In this document: one piece after another, positions 1 to 6,822 of the stretch
How positions within the stretch are numbered: position 1 is the first letter of the stretch
Layout: each line of letters starts with the position of its first letter
Origin: Planctomycetota bacterium
GTDB taxonomy: Bacteria; Planctomycetota; SZUA-567; JAFGNG01
Length of the DNA stretch: 11,847 bases
Direction of reading: 5' to 3'
NCBI GenBank assembly: GCA_016927125.1
Contig: JAFGNG010000145.1
Coordinates: forward strand, 1-11,847
Position numbers and translations under genes: made by a program
The notes under the pieces: model-generated
Told to the model about the DNA's origin: nothing
Seen by the model: the letters and a program-made list of their open reading frames with translations, nothing else
Databases searched by the model: none

Positions 1-127
1 CATCAGGCAGAAACTTGTAATGGAACGCGTCCCGAAGGGATTGCAGGGCGCGGGGATTACCCTGATCATCGCCGGCATCATGGCATTGGCTTTCATGGGA
101 TTCACTGGCGTTCTGCAAGGCAGGTGA
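1..127 (+). CDS. nqrE: Na+-translocating NADH:quinone reductase subunit E, C-terminal end (partial)
   Basis: The window opens inside a gene whose last 41 codons (from base 2) end at a TGA at 125-127. The tail has a basic, Pro-containing loop (ERVPKGLQG) followed by a hydrophobic helix (ITLIIAGIMALAFMGFTGV), the way members of the NqrE/RnfA integral-membrane family end. In Nqr, subunits D and E form paired membrane subunits that bind an iron centre and take part in electron transfer across the inner membrane. RnfA has a very similar C-terminus, so sequence alone does not decide between them. The next gene, six bases later, is nqrF, and nqrE-nqrF is the standard Nqr order, whereas RnfA is not normally followed by an F-type reductase. 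The assignment is therefore mainly from context. The 5' part lies outside the window. Confidence 0.75.
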   Translation, partial: IRQKLVMERVPKGLQGAGITLIIAGIMALAFMGFTGVLQGR

Positions 128-133
128 GGCAGC

Positions 134-1237
134 ATGGTTAGCACAGTCTTAATCCCGGTGTTGATCATCAGCGCTATCGGCGCGGTCCTGGCCGCGATCC
201 TGGTGATTGCGGAGCATTTCATTGCGAATTACGGCCCCTGCAAGATTAATATCAATGACAAGCGCCAACTGGAGGTGCAGGGCGGCAAGGACCTCCTCTC
301 CATGCTGCGCGAGGAGAAGATCTTTATCCCCAGCGCCTGTGGGGGGCGCGGCACTTGCGGCTTGTGCAAGCTGAAAGCGATTGTCGGGGCAGGGCCGCTC
401 TTGCCGACCGAGGAGCCCTTTCTCGATGAGGAAGAGAAGGCTACGAATGTCAGGCTTTCCTGCCAGGTCAAGGTTAGGAATGATCTCCAGATTGAAATCC
501 CGGCAGAGCTCTTCAACATCAGGGAATACCAGTGCAAATGCGCAGAGATTATGGATTTGACCTATGACACCAAGCAGTTCCGCTTCGAGCTTCTTGAACC
601 AGCCACCATTGATTACATCCCCGGGCAGTTTGTCCAGTTCTTGAGCCCGGTCTATGATAAGAGCTCCGAAGAGGTCTACCGGGCTTATTCTATCTCTTCC
701 GATCCTGTGGAAAAGAATATCATTGAGCTGATTATCCGGTTGGTGCCGGGAGGGATCTGTACTACCTACTGCTTCGAGTATCTCCGGGTCGGGGACGAGG
801 TTAAACTAAACGGACCGTATGGCGAGTTTAGACTCACCGAAACGGACGCGCCGATAATATTTGTCGCGGGCGGCTCCGGTATGGCGCCGATCAAGTGCCT
901 GCTACACCAGATGAAAAATACGAATAGCCAGCGTACCGCCAGATACTTCTTCGGCGCCAACACAGTTAAGGATATTTCGCATTATAAGCTGATGAAGCAA
1001 TTCGAGGCGGACTTGCCCGGTTTTACCTATATCCCCGTGGTTTCGGACCCTGCTGAAGGGGAGGAATGGACAGGTGAAACCGGCTTGGTTACCGAAGCGC
1101 TTATGGAGAATGTCAAGAACACGACAGAATGTGAGGCCTATCTCTGCGGCAGCCCGGGAATGATCACCGCGGTGATCAAGGTTCTGACCGAATTGGGGAT
1201 GGATGAGGCGAAGATTTTCTATGATAAGTTTGAATAA
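134..1237 (+). CDS. nqrF: Na+-translocating NADH:quinone reductase subunit F (2Fe-2S / FAD NADH dehydrogenase subunit), compact form
   Basis: This is the electron-input subunit of the Nqr sodium pump: it oxidises NADH, and passes electrons through FAD and a 2Fe-2S cluster to the membrane subunits. The 367-aa product has an N-terminal membrane anchor (about residues 4-30). A ferredoxin domain follows, with cluster ligands C69, C75, C78 and C110 in the family spacing C-x5-C-x2-C. The FAD-binding barrel carries R183-A-Y-S186 and the GGICTTY motif (206-212). The NAD-binding domain has GGSGMAP (246-252) and CGSPGM (338-343). F366 near the C-terminus fits the aromatic residue that stacks on flavin in this family. 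The ATG follows the upstream stop by six bases, and GGTGAGG of that junction can serve as ribosome-binding site, so translation is probably coupled. At 367 aa it is about 40 residues shorter than the well-studied Vibrio protein (about 408 aa). The missing segment lies between the start of the FAD domain and the RAYS motif. All cofactor motifs remain. Confidence 0.94.
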   Translation: MVSTVLIPVLIISAIGAVLAAILVIAEHFIANYGPCKININDKRQLEVQGGKDLLSMLREEKIFIPSACGGRGTCGLCKLKAIVGAGPLLPTEEPFLDEEEKATNVRLSCQVKVRNDLQIEIPAELFNIREYQCKCAEIMDLTYDTKQFRFELLEPATIDYIPGQFVQFLSPVYDKSSEEVYRAYSISSDPVEKNIIELIIRLVPGGICTTYCFEYLRVGDEVKLNGPYGEFRLTETDAPIIFVAGGSGMAPIKCLLHQMKNTNSQRTARYFFGANTVKDISHYKLMKQFEADLPGFTYIPVVSDPAEGEEWTGETGLVTEALMENVKNTTECEAYLCGSPGMITAVIKVLTELGMDEAKIFYDKFE

Positions 1238-1255
1238 AAAAAAAGGCGGCTTGAG

Positions 1256-1708
1256 ATGAAAGAATCACCGCAAAGAAGGGAGCTTGAGGAGGTTTTAAGA
1301 TCCTCCAAGCTGGTTGCCTACGGGTTTATGGGTATGGATACCCGCCATCTTTCTGAAATAATTGACAATGACCTCGCGGAGGTCAGCAGGGCAGGGTATA
1401 CCCTCGAGCAACTTGCCGGGCGAATGCAGGAGATTACCGACCAGGCGGCAACGCGCTTTGGCGGCTGGGTAGAGATTAATGAAAATCTTCGCGCCCGGGT
1501 AGTGGAAGCCAAGGGCCGGTTGGTCTGCCCGTGGCCCCATCCCGGCAGGTTTAACAAGCGGGTAACCATGGTTGAACATCTCAAAACTGGAGAGACGATC
1601 AGTTGGTCGGATTTGAATATCCATATGATTTCCGAACATGGCTTTTTTGAAGGCAAAGGCTCAGCCTTCAGGCTTGAACCGGAAGAACTTTTCCAGATGA
1701 TCTTTTAA
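1256..1708 (+). CDS. Small cytoplasmic protein of unknown function, possible Cys/His metal site
   Basis: A 150-aa protein with no signal peptide or membrane segment, starting 18 nt after nqrF in the same frame and probably the last gene of the Nqr operon. The N-terminal half (1-85) looks mostly helical. The C-terminal half carries the distinctive features: CPWPHPGRF (91-99), a strand-rich stretch (VTMVEHLKTGETISWSDL), then IHMISEHGFFEGKGSAFRLEP (122-142). C91, H95, H123 and H128 form a C-x3-H-x27-H-x4-H pattern that could bind a metal such as zinc; this is inference. The Gly/Phe-rich HGFFEGKGS segment has the look of a conserved family signature. I do not recognise a named family and assign no function. 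It could be an Nqr-associated accessory factor or simply a hitchhiker in the operon. The Shine-Dalgarno is weak (a purine-rich stretch after an A9 run), so coupling to nqrF is likely. Real coding is supported by length, tight spacing and the absence of any better frame. Confidence 0.85.
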   Translation: MKESPQRRELEEVLRSSKLVAYGFMGMDTRHLSEIIDNDLAEVSRAGYTLEQLAGRMQEITDQAATRFGGWVEINENLRARVVEAKGRLVCPWPHPGRFNKRVTMVEHLKTGETISWSDLNIHMISEHGFFEGKGSAFRLEPEELFQMIF

Positions 1709-1840
1709 TCTTTTCCAGCAATATTCATTAACGTCTATCCATACCCTTCTTTACTATCTGATTCTTCCCAGTTGCTACTCTGCTTGGTAAAAATGCAGCC
1801 GGAGGATATCAATAGGACAAAATTCTGAAACATTTACAGC

Positions 1841-1868
1841 TTGACTGCATCGATTTCAAACTTATCAT
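1841..1868 (+). promoter_or_regulatory. Candidate sigma-70-type promoter for the large lipoprotein gene
   Basis: TTGACT (1841-1846) and TATCAT (1863-1868) each match five of six consensus bases and are separated by 16 bp. Transcription would begin near 1875, giving a leader of about 48 nt. The surrounding gap (1709-1922) is AT-rich compared with the flanking genes. I see no clear terminator for the upstream Nqr operon in it, so read-through from upstream is possible. Motif match only. Confidence 0.42.
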
Positions 1869-1910
1869 TTGGGAGTGTGTGATCTACTGATTATTCCTGC
1901 CTTATAATTA

Positions 1911-1916
1911 AAGGGG
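1911..1916 (+). promoter_or_regulatory. Ribosome-binding site of the 1548-aa lipoprotein gene
   Basis: AAGGGG lies six bases before the ATG at 1923. It supports this start, which also gives a complete lipoprotein signal peptide; the later in-frame ATGs would remove it. Confidence 0.6.
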
Positions 1917-1922
1917 TAAAAT

Positions 1923-4900
1923 ATGCCTTGGGATAACTGCAAATCAATAAAATATACCGCCAAGATTATTCTCGTATCCGTTACCGCGATAACCCTGCTC
2001 TTTACCGGTTGCATTAACAATGCGGCGGAAGCTGGTGACCAGGAGATCAAACTCAGCAAGGATCCTGCTCCTGGTGACTATCTCTTCGCGAAGAGCATGC
2101 AGATCCCCGGCAAGACTATTGAAAAAGTCTTTATCCCCTCAGAGAAACAGGCTAACTTCACCTCCTCGCAGGGTATTGACAACCTTGAAGTACAGGACAA
2201 TAAACTCGTATTCACTCTCACCGGGGATACCGCCAGCCTTGGCTGGGGCAATTGCCAGGGCAAGCAGCCCATTGAGGAGATTATCTCTACCTTTGATCAG
2301 GTGAATATCCCGGTAATCCGCGTCCGCCAACTGGGGGGAGGGGAGAGCGAGTGGACTGCTCGGCTCTGGCGTGATGGTCTGCGCCTTCCCCGTGGCCAGA
2401 GCCTGAAGTTAATTCCCGGGCAGTGGCAGGAGCTTGCCTTCGATAAGCTCTACTGCCCCGGTCCCAGCCCTGATGGTATGGATTTCAGCATCTCCAGTGA
2501 AACCGGCGCGAAGTTTGAGATCGAATCGTTCAAACTACAGCAGACCGTCTATGCGGGCTATGTCCGCTCTGAATTTACCATCCCGGAAGGAAAAATCTGG
2601 CGCGCGGTGGCGAATGTGATCGCTTCTAATGACCGCGACATTACTGAGCAACGCGATAGCAACGGCATTGACAGGATTGCCAGCCGATTCTTCCTCAATG
2701 GCCAGCTTGTAAAGAGAAGGGGAGCCAAGCACATCGAGCACCTCGAACCTCTTGATATTGTGCCTTATCTACGACCTGGCAAAAATTGCGTCGGCTTTTA
2801 TGGCTTCCGTTACAGCACCTCTCCCTTGCTTTATGTCCAGGGACGGGTGATTATGGAGAGCGGTGAAATTATTGAGATAACGTCCGGTCCGGAATGGAGT
2901 TATAACAGCGAAGAAACTGCTGATTGGAGCCAGCCAGGTTTTGACGACCAGGTCTGGCAAAAGGTTCTGCCAGGCAGGCTGCCGCGCATTGACGAACGTC
3001 GGTTGCATGATTATAACCGCCAGGTTGGAATCCCTGCCTACTCCGGCTACCTGGTAATAAAAAATCCCACCCGCAAGGATCTCTTTTATAATGACCAGGA
3101 AGATCTGGTTGTTGAGGTAGATATCCCCGCCGGGCTTTCTGGCCAGCAACCTGAACTTACATATATCTTCAGCAAAGCGGGCGAAAAGGGCAGCAGCATT
3201 CCGCTCAAGCAGGAAACTGTTAGCACTTATGCCAGCAAGGATGGTTCCCTTAAATATCAACTTAATCTCGGCCGCCACACCCACGGGGTTTATACTATAG
3301 AGGTGGTTTTGAAAAACGCTAACAACGAACAAATTGAAGCCCGCCCCCGCGAACCGCTGGTAGTACTGCGCAAACTTAATCCTCAAATTGTTGAGGGTAA
3401 GGATTTCCGAGAAGGTCTGGAGCTTGAGTTGGAAGACAGCATCGACTTTACCAACCCCGATGATCCCCACCCATGGAGAGAAGGTGTCATGCCGGTACCG
3501 ATGCTGAATGTAGTTGCTGAAAAGATCACAACCCCCCGCATTGTTGAAGATGGAGAATTAAAGTATCGCGAGGTAACCAGCCTGCGGCGTGGCTCCGGCT
3601 TCAGCTACCGCATTGAATTCAAACATCCCGGCTCCTTTTACTACTTTGAGCTGGAGTATCCGGACAATGCCAGGCGCATTATCGAAGTCCTGGTCAGCAG
3701 CAAGGCGGTCGCCAGCAAGGAAGGTGATGTCTGGAGCAATTGCCAGAGCGGGGTAGGGGCGGAAACCGGCGGCAAGATGATGCTCACCCATGAGATGAAA
3801 ACGCTCAAATGGCTGCATATAGCCGACCCCGGGCCGCATTCCATTGATATTGTCAACTGTCTGAACAGCGAGCCCGCAGTGGCGGCAGAACTCAGGATCT
3901 ACCGCGTTAAGAATGTCTTGCCTGCGGTTGCGGCCCACAATACCCGTAATTTCGGCATCATGACCGAGCGTTGCTTCCCCACCTCCGGCGTCGGCATGAA
4001 TTTCGGCAGCGGGATCTCCATCAGTGACGGCTTGATTAAGCAGTGGGATCAGGGCAGGAGTATGCTCGAAATCCAGGTCCGGGATCTCGCCTGGCTGGAG
4101 CAGACCTGTGATAATTACCTCCAGTACATGAAGTTCTGCGGCCAGAACCTCCATATCTTTGGCTGTTACCAATACAACGAAATTTACAATCCCTTTATCC
4201 CCGTGCCCTTGCTCGATGACTCCCGTGCGCGGATGTGCATGAAGACGATTCTTGCCAACCTCTGCGATTTGAACGGGATTGATATCTATGCCGGGATCCA
4301 GTTTGCGCAACATCGGGAAGCGCAAACTTTTGCCAATAACGCGCAGGTGGCGCAGGGAGCGGACACGGTCTGCATGGTTGATTCCCAAGGGCGGCAGCGC
4401 TATATCTATGATCCCTACTCCCAGGTGGCCAACTGGATGCATCCTGTCCAGCGCCAGAAGTTCCGCGAACTGATCTCTTCCCTGGCCGATACCTTCGGTC
4501 ATCTCCCGCACTTCCGTGGTCTTCACAACCTGGTCAGCCCGGACCGCCAGTCCGGCTATTGGCCTCCGGCATTTGGCGTTGGCAGCCAATATGACAATCC
4601 CATGAGCGCCAGCTTTGACGATGTTTCCATGGCGATCTTTGAAGAGGATACCGGCCTCAGGCTACCGATAGAGAAAACCGATCCCAGGCGCTTCACGAAG
4701 CGCGCGGAATTCCTTTCGCAACCTGAAAATAAGCCGGCTTTCCTGGCGTGGCGAGGTGAAAAATTTGTGCAATTGCTTACCGAAGCGCTGCAAATCCTCC
4801 GCCAGGACCGCCAGGATCTGGAGATTATCAATGTCCCCACCCTCGGGGATCGTAAGTTTTTTCAGAACCTCGAAATCAGCGGTAAGAGCTTGACGGAAAA

Positions 4901-6569
4901 GCTCAAGGAATTCGCTATTGATCTCGATGCCATCAAGCAGGTGGACGGGCTGTGGGCAACCCGTTGGACGATCAGCTGGCAGCACTGGTACCCCAAGCTT
5001 CCGCACCGCGATCCCCTTTTCTGGAAGGCCCGCACGGATCCCGCTTACATCTCCGCCTTTGATCGCGATAAATCCCGCAGTGTCTTTATCCGGACAAGCT
5101 GGGATGAGAGTTTCTTCATGGCTGGCGGTTATAAGCTTGAGAATGAAAGCGGCGGGAACGAACTCCTCATGGAATCCGATTGGATTATGAATGCGCAGCG
5201 AGTCCGCGTGCTGCCGCAGCCCAATACCCATTATGCGCGCGAGGCCCATATCCAGGCGATCATCACCGCTGATCCCGAAATGATCATCGGCGGCTGGACA
5301 GATATTAATATCAATACCGGCCATGAGCAGGCTATCCGGGAGGTAATGCTTCCCTTCACGCACCTTCCTAAGGAGAAGTTCTCGTCGGTACTCGATACCT
5401 ATCTCGATACCAACCTGGCGATCCGGGTATTGCAAAAAGAAACGGAAAGTTTTCTCTATGTTGCCAATCCCGGTTACTGGGACATTACCGGCCAGGTGAC
5501 ACTCCATACTAATGGCAAGATTACGGCAATCCCCAGCGGCAAGGAGATTTCCGCTTATTCTACTGAAACAGGCATTAATGGAATCACGGTTGATTTGAAA
5601 CCTTATTGCTTTACCGCCTACCGTATAGATTCTCCGCAGATTGAAGTCTTGAAGTATGAAACCGCGCCAATCTCACAACGGGCGAAGGCCCATATGGAAA
5701 ATATTATGAACCGGGTTGGCGATTTGCTCTATGAGCCTAAAATCAGCCAATCACTGCAGCCCGATGAACGCGCTTACATGGATCAGAACCTGAAGGCAGC
5801 GCAGACTGCTCTTGCCGGAGGAGAGTACGCCCGGACCTGGTATTTACTCACCCAGCCGCAGTTCTGGTTGTTATGGGAGGATTTCCTGGAGAAAGGAGCG
5901 AACAACCTCGCGCTCTTGCCGGCAGAGTTCCCCAAGACGCCAGCGCGCGAAGAGCCGAAGAAAATCCCTGAAATGAATGTCCGCAGGCTCACACTACCAG
6001 TCGAAATAGATGGCAATCTTGATGAACCCGCCTGGGCCGGGAAAGCATTTATATCTGATTTTTATATTTTTTCCAAGACCAGGACCTCCTTGATGGAAAC
6101 CGGCATGCAACTGGCCTATGATGATCAGAACCTTTACCTGGCCTTTGTCTGCGCGGATCCCAAGACCAACGAGCTCAAAGCAACGGCCAAGATCGAAAAT
6201 GAGATTTATGCTTCCCGGGATGATATTCTCGCTTTCTTTATCCAGCCGAATGTAGACGAGACTACCTATTACCAGTTCGCCTTCAATACTGCCGGCACGC
6301 TCTTTGACCAGATGGTGAAAGGCAGCGAGCGGGACTATATTTTCCATCCCCCTTGGAAGGTAGCGGTAAAGATAAACAAGGGCTACTGGACTGCGGAGGT
6401 GATGATGCCGTTCTCCTCCCTTGGCCTGGAGGGGCCACCGGAGGTCATGAAGACGAACCTGCACCGTGGAATCCGTAGTGACATCATTGAAGCGAGCAGT
6501 TGGTCATTCATCACCGAGCGTGATTGGCACCAGCCGCAACGCTTCGGCCTCCTGCGGTTTGAGAAATAA
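1923..6569 (+). CDS. Giant multidomain lipoprotein, probable surface glycoside-hydrolase-like protein with a CBM9-like domain
   Basis: A 1548-aa exported protein. Residues 1-30 form a lipoprotein signal: basic N-region, hydrophobic core (AKIILVSVTAITLLF) and TGC with the acceptor cysteine at C30; Phe at -3 is atypical. Approximate architecture: beta-sandwich module (60-205); galactose-binding-like module (212-365) with an FFLNGQLV strand, a YLRPGKN turn and a PGFDDQVWQ segment like those before rhamnosidase and GH2 domains; Ig-like module (375-490); another beta-rich part (500-650); a large mixed domain (about 714-1090) resembling a glycoside-hydrolase TIM barrel; a C-terminal beta sandwich (1156-1245, with YVANPGYWDITG and VDLKPYCFTAYRI); a helical segment (1250-1340); and a CBM9-like domain (1351-1548) with IDGNLDEPAW, YDDQNLYLAF, YYQFAFNTAGT and WTAEVMMPFSSLG. 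Acidic candidates for catalysis in the barrel are E907/E908 (FEEDTG) and D1061/E1062 (TSWDES), but I cannot assign them. It probably sits on a membrane and binds or cleaves a polysaccharide; the substrate is not apparent. It is monocistronic, between its own promoter and a strong terminator. Confidence 0.92.
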   Translation: MPWDNCKSIKYTAKIILVSVTAITLLFTGCINNAAEAGDQEIKLSKDPAPGDYLFAKSMQIPGKTIEKVFIPSEKQANFTSSQGIDNLEVQDNKLVFTLTGDTASLGWGNCQGKQPIEEIISTFDQVNIPVIRVRQLGGGESEWTARLWRDGLRLPRGQSLKLIPGQWQELAFDKLYCPGPSPDGMDFSISSETGAKFEIESFKLQQTVYAGYVRSEFTIPEGKIWRAVANVIASNDRDITEQRDSNGIDRIASRFFLNGQLVKRRGAKHIEHLEPLDIVPYLRPGKNCVGFYGFRYSTSPLLYVQGRVIMESGEIIEITSGPEWSYNSEETADWSQPGFDDQVWQKVLPGRLPRIDERRLHDYNRQVGIPAYSGYLVIKNPTRKDLFYNDQEDLVVEVDIPAGLSGQQPELTYIFSKAGEKGSSIPLKQETVSTYASKDGSLKYQLNLGRHTHGVYTIEVVLKNANNEQIEARPREPLVVLRKLNPQIVEGKDFREGLELELEDSIDFTNPDDPHPWREGVMPVPMLNVVAEKITTPRIVEDGELKYREVTSLRRGSGFSYRIEFKHPGSFYYFELEYPDNARRIIEVLVSSKAVASKEGDVWSNCQSGVGAETGGKMMLTHEMKTLKWLHIADPGPHSIDIVNCLNSEPAVAAELRIYRVKNVLPAVAAHNTRNFGIMTERCFPTSGVGMNFGSGISISDGLIKQWDQGRSMLEIQVRDLAWLEQTCDNYLQYMKFCGQNLHIFGCYQYNEIYNPFIPVPLLDDSRARMCMKTILANLCDLNGIDIYAGIQFAQHREAQTFANNAQVAQGADTVCMVDSQGRQRYIYDPYSQVANWMHPVQRQKFRELISSLADTFGHLPHFRGLHNLVSPDRQSGYWPPAFGVGSQYDNPMSASFDDVSMAIFEEDTGLRLPIEKTDPRRFTKRAEFLSQPENKPAFLAWRGEKFVQLLTEALQILRQDRQDLEIINVPTLGDRKFFQNLEISGKSLTEKLKEFAIDLDAIKQVDGLWATRWTISWQHWYPKLPHRDPLFWKARTDPAYISAFDRDKSRSVFIRTSWDESFFMAGGYKLENESGGNELLMESDWIMNAQRVRVLPQPNTHYAREAHIQAIITADPEMIIGGWTDININTGHEQAIREVMLPFTHLPKEKFSSVLDTYLDTNLAIRVLQKETESFLYVANPGYWDITGQVTLHTNGKITAIPSGKEISAYSTETGINGITVDLKPYCFTAYRIDSPQIEVLKYETAPISQRAKAHMENIMNRVGDLLYEPKISQSLQPDERAYMDQNLKAAQTALAGGEYARTWYLLTQPQFWLLWEDFLEKGANNLALLPAEFPKTPAREEPKKIPEMNVRRLTLPVEIDGNLDEPAWAGKAFISDFYIFSKTRTSLMETGMQLAYDDQNLYLAFVCADPKTNELKATAKIENEIYASRDDILAFFIQPNVDETTYYQFAFNTAGTLFDQMVKGSERDYIFHPPWKVAVKINKGYWTAEVMMPFSSLGLEGPPEVMKTNLHRGIRSDIIEASSWSFITERDWHQPQRFGLLRFEK

Positions 6570-6608
6570 CTATTGGATAAAATATCTCAAGTTCTTATAA
6601 AATCCCCT

Positions 6609-6640
6609 CCGGGAGGCAGGTAATTGCCTCCCGGTTTTTT
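6609..6640 (+). terminator. Strong intrinsic terminator after the lipoprotein gene
   Basis: A perfect 10-bp inverted repeat, CCGGGAGGCA (6609-6618) and TGCCTCCCGG (6625-6634), with a six-base loop GGTAAT, is followed directly by six Ts (6635-6640). It begins 39 bases after the stop codon at 6569 and ends that transcript, separating it from the next gene. Confidence 0.95.
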
Positions 6641-6754
6641 ATAAAAAAACAGACCCTGCCAGGCTCGAAAGCGTTTAAAAGCTAGAGTCGCAACTATCCT
6701 TGGAAAAAGGTTATAGATAATAATCTGTGAAAAATAATTCATGCAGATATGTAT

Positions 6755-6783
6755 TTGACAACCCCAGTTAGATCAGGTAAATT
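6755..6783 (+). promoter_or_regulatory. Candidate sigma-70-type promoter for the giant PASTA-repeat gene
   Basis: A perfect TTGACA (6755-6760) is followed after the ideal 17 bp by TAAATT (6778-6783), which matches the -10 consensus at four of six positions. Initiation near 6790 would give a leader of about 33 nt. Because a strong terminator lies just upstream, the following gene needs its own promoter, and this is the best candidate in the 182-bp AT-rich gap. Confidence 0.5.
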
Positions 6784-6807
6784 GAAATTAAAGAGGCCAT
6801 ATCCTTT

Positions 6808-6816
6808 GGGGAGGAG
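6808..6816 (+). promoter_or_regulatory. Strong Shine-Dalgarno fixing the start of the giant PASTA-repeat gene
   Basis: GGGGAGGAG ends six bases before the ATG at 6823. It is the best ribosome-binding site in the window and fixes the start, which also begins directly with a basic N-region and hydrophobic core of a signal peptide. The next in-frame ATG is about 84 codons downstream. Confidence 0.85.
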
Positions 6817-6822
6817 AATCCT

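Noticed and set aside
1..127. RnfA instead of NqrE for the truncated first gene
   Set aside because: The C-terminal helix fits both, but the following gene encodes an F-type 2Fe-2S/FAD NADH reductase, which belongs to Nqr and not to Rnf.
1235..1255. A9 run after the nqrF stop as a slippage or read-through site giving an NqrF fusion
   Set aside because: The stop codon precedes the A run, so slippage on it cannot bypass termination. The in-frame 18-nt spacing is compatible with simple translational coupling, and nqrF already ends at its normal family C-terminus.
1903..1908. Perfect TATAAT that could be a -10 box
   Set aside because: Initiation from it would fall at about 1915, inside or just after the Shine-Dalgarno at 1911-1916, and no reasonable -35 lies 16-18 bp upstream.
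1709..1922. Possible small gene or structured RNA in the gap
   Set aside because: Only a tiny frame of 11 codons (from the ATG at 1792) and no convincing hairpin were seen; apart from the promoter-like pair the gap holds nothing I can support.
3558..4589. Long open frame of 343 codons on the minus strand inside the lipoprotein gene
   Set aside because: It lies wholly antisense to a frame with signal peptide, recognisable CBM9-like domain and ribosome-binding site. Its translation shows no recognisable domain and fits the codon-bias shadow of the + strand gene. The same applies to the minus-strand frames at 2769-3470 and 4662-5507.
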